A DNA stretch of 64,000 nt from Arenibacter antarcticus (GTDB taxonomy: Bacteria > Bacteroidota > Bacteroidia > Flavobacteriales > Flavobacteriaceae), in NCBI RefSeq assembly GCF_041320605.1, contig NZ_CP166679.1, positions 4,450,001-4,514,000 of the forward strand, written 5' to 3'. A model generated the notes under the pieces. The model saw only the letters and a list, made by a program, of their open reading frames with translations, did no database searches and was not told where the DNA came from. Below are positions 36,140-45,004 of this stretch, piece by piece (position 1 is the first letter of the stretch; the number at the start of each line of letters is the position of its first letter). Made by a program: the position numbers and the translations under genes.

Positions 36140-36979
36140 CTATTTTAACATAAAACTGATGTAATCTCCAGATTTTTTTTGAGCCAAAATAGCAATGGAA
36201 CTGTCGGAAAGTTGCAATATTCTAGGATATCCCCCTGTGGTCTGTCCGTCCTTCATAAGAATGATTAATTTTCCCGATGGCGTCAACTGAACTGTCCCCG
36301 GTAAAGTTGCAGAGGTGAGCATAGACATATCGCAGCCGTCTATAGTTTCATTTAATTGGTAAGCCATTCTGTTATTTTCCTTTGCGACAGAAAACTCCAT
36401 GGAAAACAATTTACCCAATTGCCTATCCGTCAATTCCCCAAATTCTGGACCCCTGTATACTTCAAGAGTCATACTGTCTAGTCCTGAATCTACCTTGATC
36501 TCAGAAATTTTCGGATCAAAGTCCTTAAAAGGCACATAGGGCAAACTCACCAATGTTTTTATAGAGTTTCTCTCTGTAACTGGAGCGTAAAAAGACCTAC
36601 TCCCTAAAACAGGTGCAGTCTTAAATCCGTCTTTGACCGCTAAATAGGCACGAAATCCGACCTCCAATTTACCATAGGCCAGTACATCTCCCTTTTTCAC
36701 CTTATAAACCTTGTAGTTTAAAATTCTAATATTGTTCAGGGTGGCCATCATTTCTGCACCGCCTAGGGCAATGTAGGTTTCCTCCTTGAATTCCAAGGTA
36801 GGTCCGGTCATAGTGATTTCCAAAACGGCAGAATTTTCATCATTTTCCAAAATGGCATTGAGCTTGGAAGCTGCATAGGCATCCATTACCCCTGAAACTG
36901 GAACACCCATGTCCCTATATCCAAATCTACCGGAATCCTGCACTGTAGTAAAAAAACCTGGTTTTAAAATATTAAGCAT
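36140..36979 (-). CDS. pxpC: 5-oxoprolinase subunit C (PxpC, biotin-dependent carboxyltransferase-like)
   Basis: A 279-residue KipA/AHS2-domain protein: GFFTTVQDSGRFGYRDMGVPVSGVMD at the N-terminus and QTTGGYPRILQLSDSSIAILAQ near the C-terminus are diagnostic. With PxpA and PxpB it forms the prokaryotic ATP-dependent 5-oxoprolinase that opens pyroglutamate to glutamate. Its start overlaps pxpB by 8 bases. Last gene of the operon. Confidence 0.92.
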   Translation of the reverse strand: MLNILKPGFFTTVQDSGRFGYRDMGVPVSGVMDAYAASKLNAILENDENSAVLEITMTGPTLEFKEETYIALGGAEMMATLNNIRILNYKVYKVKKGDVLAYGKLEVGFRAYLAVKDGFKTAPVLGSRSFYAPVTERNSIKTLVSLPYVPFKDFDPKISEIKVDSGLDSMTLEVYRGPEFGELTDRQLGKLFSMEFSVAKENNRMAYQLNETIDGCDMSMLTSATLPGTVQLTPSGKLIILMKDGQTTGGYPRILQLSDSSIAILAQKKSGDYISFMLK

Positions 36980-37709
36980 CCAACGCTATTTTTTCTATTT
37001 TATAGATTCCGACTTCACTTTCAATTAGATGCAACTGATATTCCCCTTTGGAGATAGGGTAAAATTGAATTTTATCGCCCACCTTTACGAAGCAAGGTTC
37101 TTCTTTTTGAGAATTGAACATTGCAACAGAACAACTCCCTATTATATTCCAACCCCCAGGGGAATCTTGGGGATATACACCCGTTTGTTTCCCTGCAAGT
37201 GCTACAGAACCTTTGAGTACCTTGGCACGTGGGGTAGCTCTCCTAGGCACCTCCAAGGCTTCCGGCACACCTCCTAAATACATGAATCCTGGCAAAAACC
37301 CTATACCGTAAACAGTATAAATGGAAGTTGAGTGCAGTTCTATTATGCGGGCAGTAGTAAGATTTAAGTGAAGCGCGATCTCTTCCAAATCTATTCCAAA
37401 TTCCTGATCATAACACACGGGAAGCCTCCATAGATATCTATCTGATACTAAAACCTCTGTTTTTCGATCGTACCAATCTAAAAATTGTGGTTTTAGACCC
37501 GCGAAATCCAACTCCCTATCCTTACATACCAAAGTAAGGGAATTATAGGCAGGAATAAACTCCCATTCAGTTTCATTTAAGTGGTTATCCTTAAGGTAAC
37601 GGGAAAACTGCAGAATATCCACTAAAATAGCTTCTTCTACTTTTTTTGGCCATTCCACCAAAAGGGCATGTATTCCAAATTGCCGAACCGATATATTGTA
37701 ATTCCTCAA
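36972..37709 (-). CDS. pxpB: 5-oxoprolinase subunit B (PxpB/KipI)
   Basis: A 245-residue AHS1/KipI-domain protein with YGIGFLPGFMYLGGVPEALEVPRRATPRAKVLKGSVALAGKQTGVYPQDSPGGWNIIG, the family signature, at about 133-190. It works with PxpC as the ATP-using half of 5-oxoprolinase. It overlaps pxpA by 4 bases and pxpC by 8, which implies translational coupling. Confidence 0.93.
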   Translation of the reverse strand: MRNYNISVRQFGIHALLVEWPKKVEEAILVDILQFSRYLKDNHLNETEWEFIPAYNSLTLVCKDRELDFAGLKPQFLDWYDRKTEVLVSDRYLWRLPVCYDQEFGIDLEEIALHLNLTTARIIELHSTSIYTVYGIGFLPGFMYLGGVPEALEVPRRATPRAKVLKGSVALAGKQTGVYPQDSPGGWNIIGSCSVAMFNSQKEEPCFVKVGDKIQFYPISKGEYQLHLIESEVGIYKIEKIALDA

Positions 37710-38449
37710 TTTTTTATAAAAATTTTATGCTTTGGTAACTCTTGGGAAAGATACGTTAATATTTGTAATGTAGCGGGTGCATCCCCATGAATACAGTAGG
37801 TATCCGCCAATAATTTTATGGAAGTCCCCGCTACCGTCCTCACCTCTTGTTCCTCAACCATATAACGAATGTGATTTAAAACTGTCACGGGATCCTGGAT
37901 CAATGCATTGTCGTGATTTCGTGACACCAAAGAGCCGTCAGTATTATAATTCCGATCTCCAAAAGCCTCATATTTTATCTTGAAACCGTTTATTAAAGCC
38001 ACCTCTTCCATTTTTGACCCATAGGGCACATACAGTACAACCTTATCCTTAAGATCCGCAATTGCTGAAATAAAAACCTCTGCCATCCTACTATCCCTCG
38101 CAACATCATTATATAAAGCGCCATGAGGTTTTATATGAGTCAATGGAATATGAAGTTCAACGAGCACGCTTTCCAAATCAAGAATTTGAGACTTTATACT
38201 ATTTATCAGCTCCCTATCGGAAATATTTATTGTAGTACGACCAAAATTCTCTTGGTCTGGATAAGATGGGTGTGCCCCTACCAACACCTTGTGTTCCTTG
38301 GCCAGACCAGCTACCCATTTCATCGTTTCCTTGTTGCCGGCATGACCTCCACAGGCAATGTTACAGGAGGTGATATGAGGCATGATCAAGGCTTCATTAT
38401 TAAAACCTTCCCCAAGGTCACAGTTGATATCGATGGAATATGTTTTCAT
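37706..38449 (-). CDS. pxpA: 5-oxoprolinase subunit A (PxpA, LamB/YcsF family)
   Basis: A 247-residue LamB/YcsF protein with IDINCDLGEGF at the N-terminus, TSCNIACGGHAGN, GAHPSYPD and IKPHGALYND, all hallmark motifs. It opens the pyroglutamate ring together with PxpBC. Its ATG shares one base with the stop of the Nramp-like gene, and its end overlaps pxpB. Confidence 0.94.
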   Translation of the reverse strand: MKTYSIDINCDLGEGFNNEALIMPHITSCNIACGGHAGNKETMKWVAGLAKEHKVLVGAHPSYPDQENFGRTTINISDRELINSIKSQILDLESVLVELHIPLTHIKPHGALYNDVARDSRMAEVFISAIADLKDKVVLYVPYGSKMEEVALINGFKIKYEAFGDRNYNTDGSLVSRNHDNALIQDPVTVLNHIRYMVEEQEVRTVAGTSIKLLADTYCIHGDAPATLQILTYLSQELPKHKIFIKN

Positions 38450-39642
38450 TAAAAAAGTCCAAATACGGTGAATATACTCTTTCCTCCTAGTACCAGCGCC
38501 AACAAGATGATTAATACTCCAAGAATGTTTTGAAAATTAGTATTTTGATGCCCTTGCATTACCACTTTTAAGTTTACAACCCACAACAAGAATATCGCAA
38601 TTATAGGTAATAACAAGCCGTTGGCTACTTGTGCAAGTTTAATAATTTCTATGGGTTTTATGCCAAGGGACATAAAAATTACTCCCATAATTATAATTAT
38701 CATCCACACCAATTTGAAACGTAGGTCTTTCAAACCCGCATTCCAACCAAAGCAGCTATTCACAACATACGCGGCCGCAAGAGGTGCCGTAATCGCAGAA
38801 GTGAGTCCTGCTGCACACAAGCCTATCCCCATAAAGTATTTGGCGCTATTGCCATAAAGTGGTTTCAATCCTTCAGCCATATCCATTGCTGTTGTAATCT
38901 CCTTGATCGGGATACCGGATGCGGTAATAATAATGGCCATAGATACCAAGCCTCCCATAAAGATCGAGATTACGGTATCCTTTCTTGCCGATTTTAAATC
39001 GGCTTTGGATTTCCATTTTTCGCTTACTAATGAAGCATGTAAAAACAGGTTATAAGGGACAACCGTAGTTCCGACTAGTGCAATTATGGTGAGTACACTC
39101 CCTTCGGGTATTTGAGGAACAAAGATCCCCTTAAAAACACTTATTATATCGGGTTTGGTAACAATGGCGGTAATTAGAAAGGACAGACTCATAACAACTA
39201 CAAGGGAAACTAAGGACCTTTCCAAGATTTTATAATTGCCGAAAAACAAAAGTAAAAAGGCAACCGCTCCCACAGCATAAGGATAATAGGCCAAAAGCCC
39301 ATCACCAAAAATTGCTTCCAAACCCAATGAGGCACCACCAATATTCCCACCTTCATATGCGGCATTTCCGAGTACAATTGCCCCTAAAATCAACCCTAGA
39401 ACCATATTTCTTATCCATGGCACCGTTAATTGATCCTTAATTACAGTCGCCAGTCCTTTTTGGGTAACCACGCCCAATCTGGCCGCCATTTCCTGTAGCA
39501 CCACTGTAGCAATAACAGAAAGCATCATAGCCCACAAAAGGGAATATCCAAATTGAACACCGGCCAAAGTACATGCTGTAACCGTGCCAGGACCAATAAA
39601 GGCGGCTGCGATCAAAACCCCAGGGCCCATTTTACGGAACAT
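38449..39642 (-). CDS. Non-canonical Nramp-family transporter of the pxp operon
   Basis: A 397-residue membrane protein of the Nramp/LeuT-fold family with about eleven segments. The TM1 metal-site motif DPGN is replaced by GPGT (residues 17-20 in FIGPGTVTAC), and the TM6 motif MPHN by VPYN (195-198). The Asp, Asn and Met that bind Mn/Fe in true Nramp proteins are therefore absent. It is coupled to pxpA by a shared base, and B. subtilis has an Nramp-like gene (ycsG) in its kip/pxp operon. Transport of 5-oxoproline or a related compound is inferred. Confidence 0.8.
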   Translation of the reverse strand: MFRKMGPGVLIAAAFIGPGTVTACTLAGVQFGYSLLWAMMLSVIATVVLQEMAARLGVVTQKGLATVIKDQLTVPWIRNMVLGLILGAIVLGNAAYEGGNIGGASLGLEAIFGDGLLAYYPYAVGAVAFLLLFFGNYKILERSLVSLVVVMSLSFLITAIVTKPDIISVFKGIFVPQIPEGSVLTIIALVGTTVVPYNLFLHASLVSEKWKSKADLKSARKDTVISIFMGGLVSMAIIITASGIPIKEITTAMDMAEGLKPLYGNSAKYFMGIGLCAAGLTSAITAPLAAAYVVNSCFGWNAGLKDLRFKLVWMIIIIMGVIFMSLGIKPIEIIKLAQVANGLLLPIIAIFLLWVVNLKVVMQGHQNTNFQNILGVLIILLALVLGGKSIFTVFGLF

Positions 39643-39643
39643 A

Positions 39644-40747
39644 CTAATGAGCAGAGTTTAGGGCGTACAAGGCAAAACTTCCCAACCAATGGGTGCCACT
39701 ATAATTATCGTCCACAATACTGGGCAGGGAATAAGTAATATGGTCCGCTGCAATAGTTTTAAGGTGTTCGTATTGTGGGAAGGTCTCGGCAATACCGTAT
39801 AAACACCAGGCCCTGCTAAAATTTAATCCATCTAAATGGACCAACTTTCCATCAGCACGGTCACCTACCCTACCAGGTTCCAATGTAAAGTTAGGATCTA
39901 CCAATTGTGGCAGGAATTTATGGAGCCATACCTTAAATTGTTCTTCACTATATACTTTTCTTACAAGATTTGCTTCCTCCAAACAGGGCGACAAAAAATC
40001 AAATCCACTTGGCTCCCAGTTTATTGGGCATTCCGTATCCTGCTTATAAAAACGCGAAACACTGGTGGCTATGGCATTCTTAAGATTGGAATTATTTAAA
40101 GATATCGCATAATCCCATGCCAAGGAAAGTCCAAATGCGGTATTGGTATGCTCCCCTACCCTAATGGGGTAATTTAATTTTGGAAGGAAGTTCATATATG
40201 CCGTAATAATATAATCCGTTAAGGGTTGTAGGTTAGCCTCTAATTCCCTAGCCAAGGGATCCTCCCAAGTATGCAACTCCTCTGCAAGTTTAAGGATCCA
40301 CGCCCAGCCATAGGTACGTTCATAGGTAGCATTTCCCGGCATATTAAAATAACTAATTTCTGCCTCGATATTGTCTTTGGAAATGTTCTGTATCAATTTA
40401 TCTCGTATGGTAGCCGCCTGGTTTAACCTTGGAAATTGTTTTAGCAATGACACCAAGGACCAATGTCCGTGGACAGAGGAATGCCAGTCATAGCATCCGT
40501 AGAATGCAGGGTGCAATTGTTTGGGACTGCCCAAATGTGTGGAATCCTGTAAGGACTGGTTTAATTTATTAGGGTACTCCACTTGAAGACATTCCAGCGG
40601 CAAAAGTGCCAAACGATTGGCTTCGCTAAAAGTGAGCAAAGGTGCGGAATAGGATTCTGAAATATTCAAAACTGCCTTCGTATCGGGTTTGCACGCTATT
40701 GCCAACAAACAAGCCAAAACACTAAAAATAAACGTACCTAACCTCAT
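39644..40747 (-). CDS. DUF2891-family lipoprotein, first gene of pxp operon
   Basis: A 367-residue exported protein; the signal MRLGTFIFSVLACLLAIAC has a lipobox LAIAC. The body carries HPAFYGCYDWHSSVHGHW and EHTNTAFGLSLAWDYA, matching DUF2891, a helical-barrel-like family without a known function. The ATG at 40747 is chosen because a TAAATTTG promoter box lies between it and the more upstream ATG at 40768. One base separates its stop from the Nramp-like start. A periplasmic role in releasing or capturing pyroglutamyl compounds is conceivable but unproven. Confidence 0.78.
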   Translation of the reverse strand: MRLGTFIFSVLACLLAIACKPDTKAVLNISESYSAPLLTFSEANRLALLPLECLQVEYPNKLNQSLQDSTHLGSPKQLHPAFYGCYDWHSSVHGHWSLVSLLKQFPRLNQAATIRDKLIQNISKDNIEAEISYFNMPGNATYERTYGWAWILKLAEELHTWEDPLARELEANLQPLTDYIITAYMNFLPKLNYPIRVGEHTNTAFGLSLAWDYAISLNNSNLKNAIATSVSRFYKQDTECPINWEPSGFDFLSPCLEEANLVRKVYSEEQFKVWLHKFLPQLVDPNFTLEPGRVGDRADGKLVHLDGLNFSRAWCLYGIAETFPQYEHLKTIAADHITYSLPSIVDDNYSGTHWLGSFALYALNSAH

Positions 40748-40755
40748 ATTACCTA

Positions 40756-40763
40756 CAAATTTA
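40756..40763 (-). promoter_or_regulatory. Candidate -7 box TAAATTTG of the pxp operon
   Basis: Exact TAnnTTTG match on the minus strand, ending 8 bases before the chosen ATG at 40747. This would give a leaderless or nearly leaderless mRNA. Confidence 0.45.
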
Positions 40764-40768
40764 TCCAT

Positions 40769-41134
40769 TGGTAAATATATATGGTTATTCCATTAAAAAA
40801 GGATATTGTTCGCCTAAAATATTCAATTGGCCTTACCATAGGTCTCATACCTACTGCCCTTTTGTGCCCAGCGAAACAACACTAGAGCATGAACTCTAGA
40901 TAAGTCACTAATTTAGTGGATTAATAGCTTGTTTGTATTTTTAATTTGGCTGAAGAGTTCCTTAAAATGAGTTTTTTGGATAGGTGAAAATACGTGATTT
41001 ACAGGCTGATTTAATTTTATACTAACGGATTGTTGCAGTTCATCTAAAACTTATCACTTTAACATCATCCCAATATAATAAACCAACAATTATGAGGTTA
41101 TAGTAGTCCCTAATTAATTTTTTAACCTACTTAA
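40769..41134. other. Intergenic region with two adjacent short palindromes
   Basis: Between the divergent pxp operon and the zinc-ribbon gene. CTAGAG/CTCTAG (40882-40899) and CACTAA/TTAGTG (40906-40918) are neighbouring inverted repeats; either could be a regulator site. No RNA gene or convincing small ORF was found. Confidence 0.4.
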
Positions 41135-41578
41135 ATGATCTGTTTAGAATGTAAGAAAACTCTTAATTATATCTACCATAAAAATGCATTGGACATTTTT
41201 GGATTGGAGCTTTGTACCAAGCATAAAATCCGATTGGAGAAAATAATTAAAACGAAAGGCACCTCCAAAGAAGTAATACAATTATACTATGGCTTAAAAG
41301 ATGCGGGCTTAAATCCAATGTTAGAGTGGTGGGATGGAACAAAATCCATTGATATAGCCATCTCTAGGGTAAAGCTTAATATTGAGGTTAGCACCGAATA
41401 TCATAGTATCTCGCATGAACAGGCGATAATTGACCTAGAAGAGGCTATGCATTCATTTAAAAATGGTTTTACGACCATCAGAATTCCACAAGTGCTTATT
41501 AAGTATTATTTAAAAGAAACGGTAATTAATATCACGGGGATCGTGGAAGGATTAAAAGCCAACATTAAGGCTATATAA
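41135..41578 (+). CDS. Zinc-ribbon protein with nuclease-like core
   Basis: A 147-residue protein I do not recognise as a named family. Residues 3-30 contain CxxC (3, 6) and CxxH (27, 30), a probable zinc knuckle. The middle, WWDGTKSIDIAISRVKLNIEVSTEYHSISHEQ (65-96), resembles the D...ExxxxxH core of Vsr/DUF559-type PD-(D/E)XK nucleases, with Asp 73, Glu 84 and His 90, but the usual Lys or Asp after Glu is Ser 86. It is monocistronic. It may be a DNA-binding protein or degenerate nuclease. Confidence 0.5.
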   Translation: MICLECKKTLNYIYHKNALDIFGLELCTKHKIRLEKIIKTKGTSKEVIQLYYGLKDAGLNPMLEWWDGTKSIDIAISRVKLNIEVSTEYHSISHEQAIIDLEEAMHSFKNGFTTIRIPQVLIKYYLKETVINITGIVEGLKANIKAI

Positions 41579-41681
41579 GTCGATTAGCCATTTAATTTTC
41601 GCAAACCGCATTAGTGGGAGGGAGTAGGTGTCCAATGAGCATCCACTCCCTCCATCAATTAATTACGGACTACCGTTATTT

Positions 41682-44237
41682 TTAATTCCCTTCTCTTCTA
41701 AGCACCTCCAATGGCGGGCTCGTTATTACACTTCTACTGTTGGTAAGCCCTATAATCAATACCAGCATTACAATTCCTGGAAATAATATTAAAAATGGTA
41801 CCGTGGAGGGCACAAAAGGAGCATCGAATATCCACCATGCCAAAAACTGACTGCTAACTAAGGAGAGGAGAATTCCGGATAGACTTCCCAAAACTCCAAG
41901 GTACAGATATTCCAAGGCTGTTATTTGCATAATTTGAATACTTCTTGCTCCTAAGGTCCTTAACAACACACTTTCTCTGATACGTTGGTATTTACCAGTA
42001 CGTATTGCCCCTAATAGAACGATTATTCCTGTTAGGATACTAAAGAAGGCCATAAAGTTAATAATCCAGCTTATTTTATTTAAAAGTCCCTCTATCACCG
42101 TCAATATCTGTCTTAGGTCCAATATGGAAATATTGGGAAATTTTCTCACTAAGTCTCGCTGCAATTTGGCGGCTATTGTGGTATTGGGAGCATTGGTGGT
42201 CAACACTCTAAATTGGGGTGCATTTTCCAACACCCCTTTGGGGAAGACGATGGTGAAATTGGGCTGCATCCTACTCCAATCCACAGCCCGTATACTATGG
42301 ACCTTGGCGTCCATAATTACGCCTTGCACATTAAAAATTATTTTATCCCCTAAGGAAACCAAAGCATCCCTTGCAAAATTATCACTTACAGAAATAGGGA
42401 TTTCCTTTCCAGGCATTACTTCTTTTACCCAATTCCCCGACTCCAAAGATTCTGAGGCCGTCATGCTATCGCGATAGGTTACCCGGAACTCATGGTTTAA
42501 AATCCACCTTCTCACCTTGGAAGTTGTATCCTTTCGTATCTCGTTTACAGCAGTCCCTTTTAATTCTTGTATCCTCATTGTTACGATTGGGATATCATCT
42601 AAAACAGAAAGATCATTTTCCCGAATGGTACCAGCAACTGCTTCGCGTTGCTCGCTTTGGACATCTAAGAGTATCATATTAGGACTATCCGCTCCATTTT
42701 CTAAACTGGCTTGTGAGAGCAATAGATCTTTTGTGAAATACAAGGTGCTGATTAAAAAGGTACCTACCCCAATGGCCAATATCAGAATTAGAGTCTGATT
42801 CTGTGGACGAAATAAATTTAATAGGCTCTGCCTGGCCGTAAAGCTCCATGTGGATGGAAAATATAGCTTTATTCCCCGCATCAAAAAATGGGCAACTGCT
42901 GCTAATACCGTAAAGGTTATTAAAATACCACCTACAAATGCCAGCGCATAGCGCCAATCCCTAAGCAACCAGAGCGAAAACAGAAAAATAAATATAAAAA
43001 TACTACCCGACACAAGGATACCAGACAATTTAGAGGCATTAGCGTTCCCATTCCCTATTCGTAATGCTTGCAATGGTGACACATAAAGTGTTCCCATCAA
43101 TGGATATAAGGCAAACAATACCGACATTAACACCCCTAACGACAGCCCCATAAAAATTGCTTGGGGTGCCAATGAAATCTTAACTTCTACAGGTAATAAG
43201 CCTTCTAATATTATAGGGAATCCTTGTTGTAACAGTAAGCCTACCACAGTGCCCATAAGTCCGCCCAAGAAACCTATCACCGCAATTTGGGTTAAATAAA
43301 TCAAGAACGTCTGTCTCTTGGTGGCGCCCAGACACTTTAACACTGCCACATTAGGCAGTTTACTTTTAATATAAACATGAACGGCGCTTGCTATACCAAC
43401 GCAGCCCAACAACAGGGCTATAAATGCGACTAGGTTTAAAAATTTTCCAAAATTGTCGTATCTCCGCCCTAAATTGCGACTGGTTGAAAAATGGGTGTCC
43501 AAATCCGCTTCCTCGGCATCTAAAATAGGGTTCAACGTTTTATCCATCGCCTCCAAATCTAACTCTGGAGCGGCTACAAAATAGTACTCATATTCCAACC
43601 GGCTTCCCTGTTGAATCAACCCTGAATCTTCAATAAAACGATAGGGGATTACCACCGCAGGAGCAATGGAACTAAATACCGAGGAACTCCCTGGAATGGA
43701 ATTTATTGCCCCTGCAATGGGTAAGGTAACCTCCCCCACCTTTATACTATCTCCTGGGACTACTCCCAGTTGAAGCATTACTGTAGCATCAACCAAGGCG
43801 GCCCCATTTTCTTGGTACTGGATTGCTGCTTCTTTAGGGTCTGTATCTATTTCTCCATAAAATGGGAATCCACCTTCAATACCTCGGATCTGCACCAATT
43901 TTGAGCTGCCCTTTGCTACGAATGTCGCCATGGATGGGAAATTGATTTCCTTGGCTTGGGCACCCCCAAGCGAATCCATAATTTCTATAACCCTCTTATT
44001 AGCTGGCCGCTTGCTATCTATAATAAAATCGGCACCCATAAGGGATTTGGACTGTACCGAAATATTTTTCTTAAGGTTGTCTCCAAAGGATTGGATGGAC
44101 ACAACTGCGGCTATTCCAATGACGATAGAGGCCATAAAAAGCACCAACTTTCTGGCACTGGCCTTCCCATCACGCCAAGCCATAATTAGTACCCAAAGAA
44201 AGCCTGCTTTGGAATGATCGTTGGAATTCCTGTTCAC
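41682..44237 (-). CDS. FtsX-like ABC transporter permease (YbbP type)
   Basis: An 851-residue MacB/FtsX-family permease. One N-terminal membrane segment (LVLFMASIVIGIAAVVSIQSFG) precedes a large periplasmic domain, then two blocks of FtsX segments: about residues 265-400 and 735-850, with extra helices around 410-510. This ten-helix arrangement is the YbbP type. It overlaps the ATPase gene by 4 bases. Together they form a lipid- or lipoprotein-handling exporter of unknown substrate, as in the E. coli tesA-ybbA-ybbP locus. Confidence 0.85.
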   Translation of the reverse strand: MNRNSNDHSKAGFLWVLIMAWRDGKASARKLVLFMASIVIGIAAVVSIQSFGDNLKKNISVQSKSLMGADFIIDSKRPANKRVIEIMDSLGGAQAKEINFPSMATFVAKGSSKLVQIRGIEGGFPFYGEIDTDPKEAAIQYQENGAALVDATVMLQLGVVPGDSIKVGEVTLPIAGAINSIPGSSSVFSSIAPAVVIPYRFIEDSGLIQQGSRLEYEYYFVAAPELDLEAMDKTLNPILDAEEADLDTHFSTSRNLGRRYDNFGKFLNLVAFIALLLGCVGIASAVHVYIKSKLPNVAVLKCLGATKRQTFLIYLTQIAVIGFLGGLMGTVVGLLLQQGFPIILEGLLPVEVKISLAPQAIFMGLSLGVLMSVLFALYPLMGTLYVSPLQALRIGNGNANASKLSGILVSGSIFIFIFLFSLWLLRDWRYALAFVGGILITFTVLAAVAHFLMRGIKLYFPSTWSFTARQSLLNLFRPQNQTLILILAIGVGTFLISTLYFTKDLLLSQASLENGADSPNMILLDVQSEQREAVAGTIRENDLSVLDDIPIVTMRIQELKGTAVNEIRKDTTSKVRRWILNHEFRVTYRDSMTASESLESGNWVKEVMPGKEIPISVSDNFARDALVSLGDKIIFNVQGVIMDAKVHSIRAVDWSRMQPNFTIVFPKGVLENAPQFRVLTTNAPNTTIAAKLQRDLVRKFPNISILDLRQILTVIEGLLNKISWIINFMAFFSILTGIIVLLGAIRTGKYQRIRESVLLRTLGARSIQIMQITALEYLYLGVLGSLSGILLSLVSSQFLAWWIFDAPFVPSTVPFLILFPGIVMLVLIIGLTNSRSVITSPPLEVLRREGN

Positions 44238-44923
44238 GATATTGGCGTATTTTGTTCTGTAATTATTTTACCTCCCTTTAATCTAATCTGATGTTGGGTC
44301 ATGTCTGCCAATTCCATATCATGGGTTACGATTACCAAGGTGGTTCCGGTATCTGCATTAAGATCAAAAAGCAAACGAATTATCTTTTCACCAGTTTCGG
44401 CATCTAAGTTGCCCGTTGGTTCATCGGCAAATAAAATTGAAGGTCCATTGGAAAAAGCTCTAGCAACTGCAACCCGCTGTTGCTCCCCACCAGAGAGCTG
44501 TGATGGATAGTGGTGCAAACGATTTGCCAATCCCACCTTCTCCAACAACTCGATCCCTTTTTTCGATGCCTTCTTAACCCCTTGCAACTCCAAGGGGACC
44601 ACTACATTTTCTAAGGCTGTAAGTGTCGGTAACAATTGGAAATCCTGAAATACAAAACCCACTTCCCTACTCCGCAATAGCGCTCTTTCATCTTCACTTA
44701 AAACACCAAGGTTGGTCCCACAAAGTTCGATAATACCGGTATCCGCTCTATCCAAACCGGCACAAAGCCCAAGTAAGGTTGTTTTTCCACTGCCCGAAGG
44801 CCCTACAATGGAAAAGGTATCACCCTTCTCTATCGTAAAGGATATATTTTGAAGTACCTTTAGTTTTTTTGAACCACTGGAGTAAGATTTCTCCAAGTTG
44901 CTTACGTTTAATATCTTTGCCAT
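44234..44923 (-). CDS. ABC transporter ATP-binding protein (YbbA/LolD type)
   Basis: A 229-residue ATPase with Walker A GPSGSGKTT, Q-loop VFQDFQLLPTLTALENV, signature LSGGEQQRVAVARA, Walker B ILFADEPTGNLD and switch His in VTHD. It is the motor of the FtsX-like permease encoded directly after it with a 4-base overlap. Divergent from the SGNH esterase gene, with 81 bases between. Confidence 0.92.
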   Translation of the reverse strand: MAKILNVSNLEKSYSSGSKKLKVLQNISFTIEKGDTFSIVGPSGSGKTTLLGLCAGLDRADTGIIELCGTNLGVLSEDERALLRSREVGFVFQDFQLLPTLTALENVVVPLELQGVKKASKKGIELLEKVGLANRLHHYPSQLSGGEQQRVAVARAFSNGPSILFADEPTGNLDAETGEKIIRLLFDLNADTGTTLVIVTHDMELADMTQHQIRLKGGKIITEQNTPIS

Positions 44924-45004
44924 TATTCTTCTAATGTTGCTTTTGTTTCCTTAGTTGCAATTAGGCAAAATAAGAAAATGAATTTGAATTAAATCCATTA
45001 TCAC

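Noticed and set aside
40882-40918. Adjacent palindromes as a terminator or RNA gene
   Set aside because: Short stems, no T-tract, no tRNA-like structure; kept only as possible protein sites.
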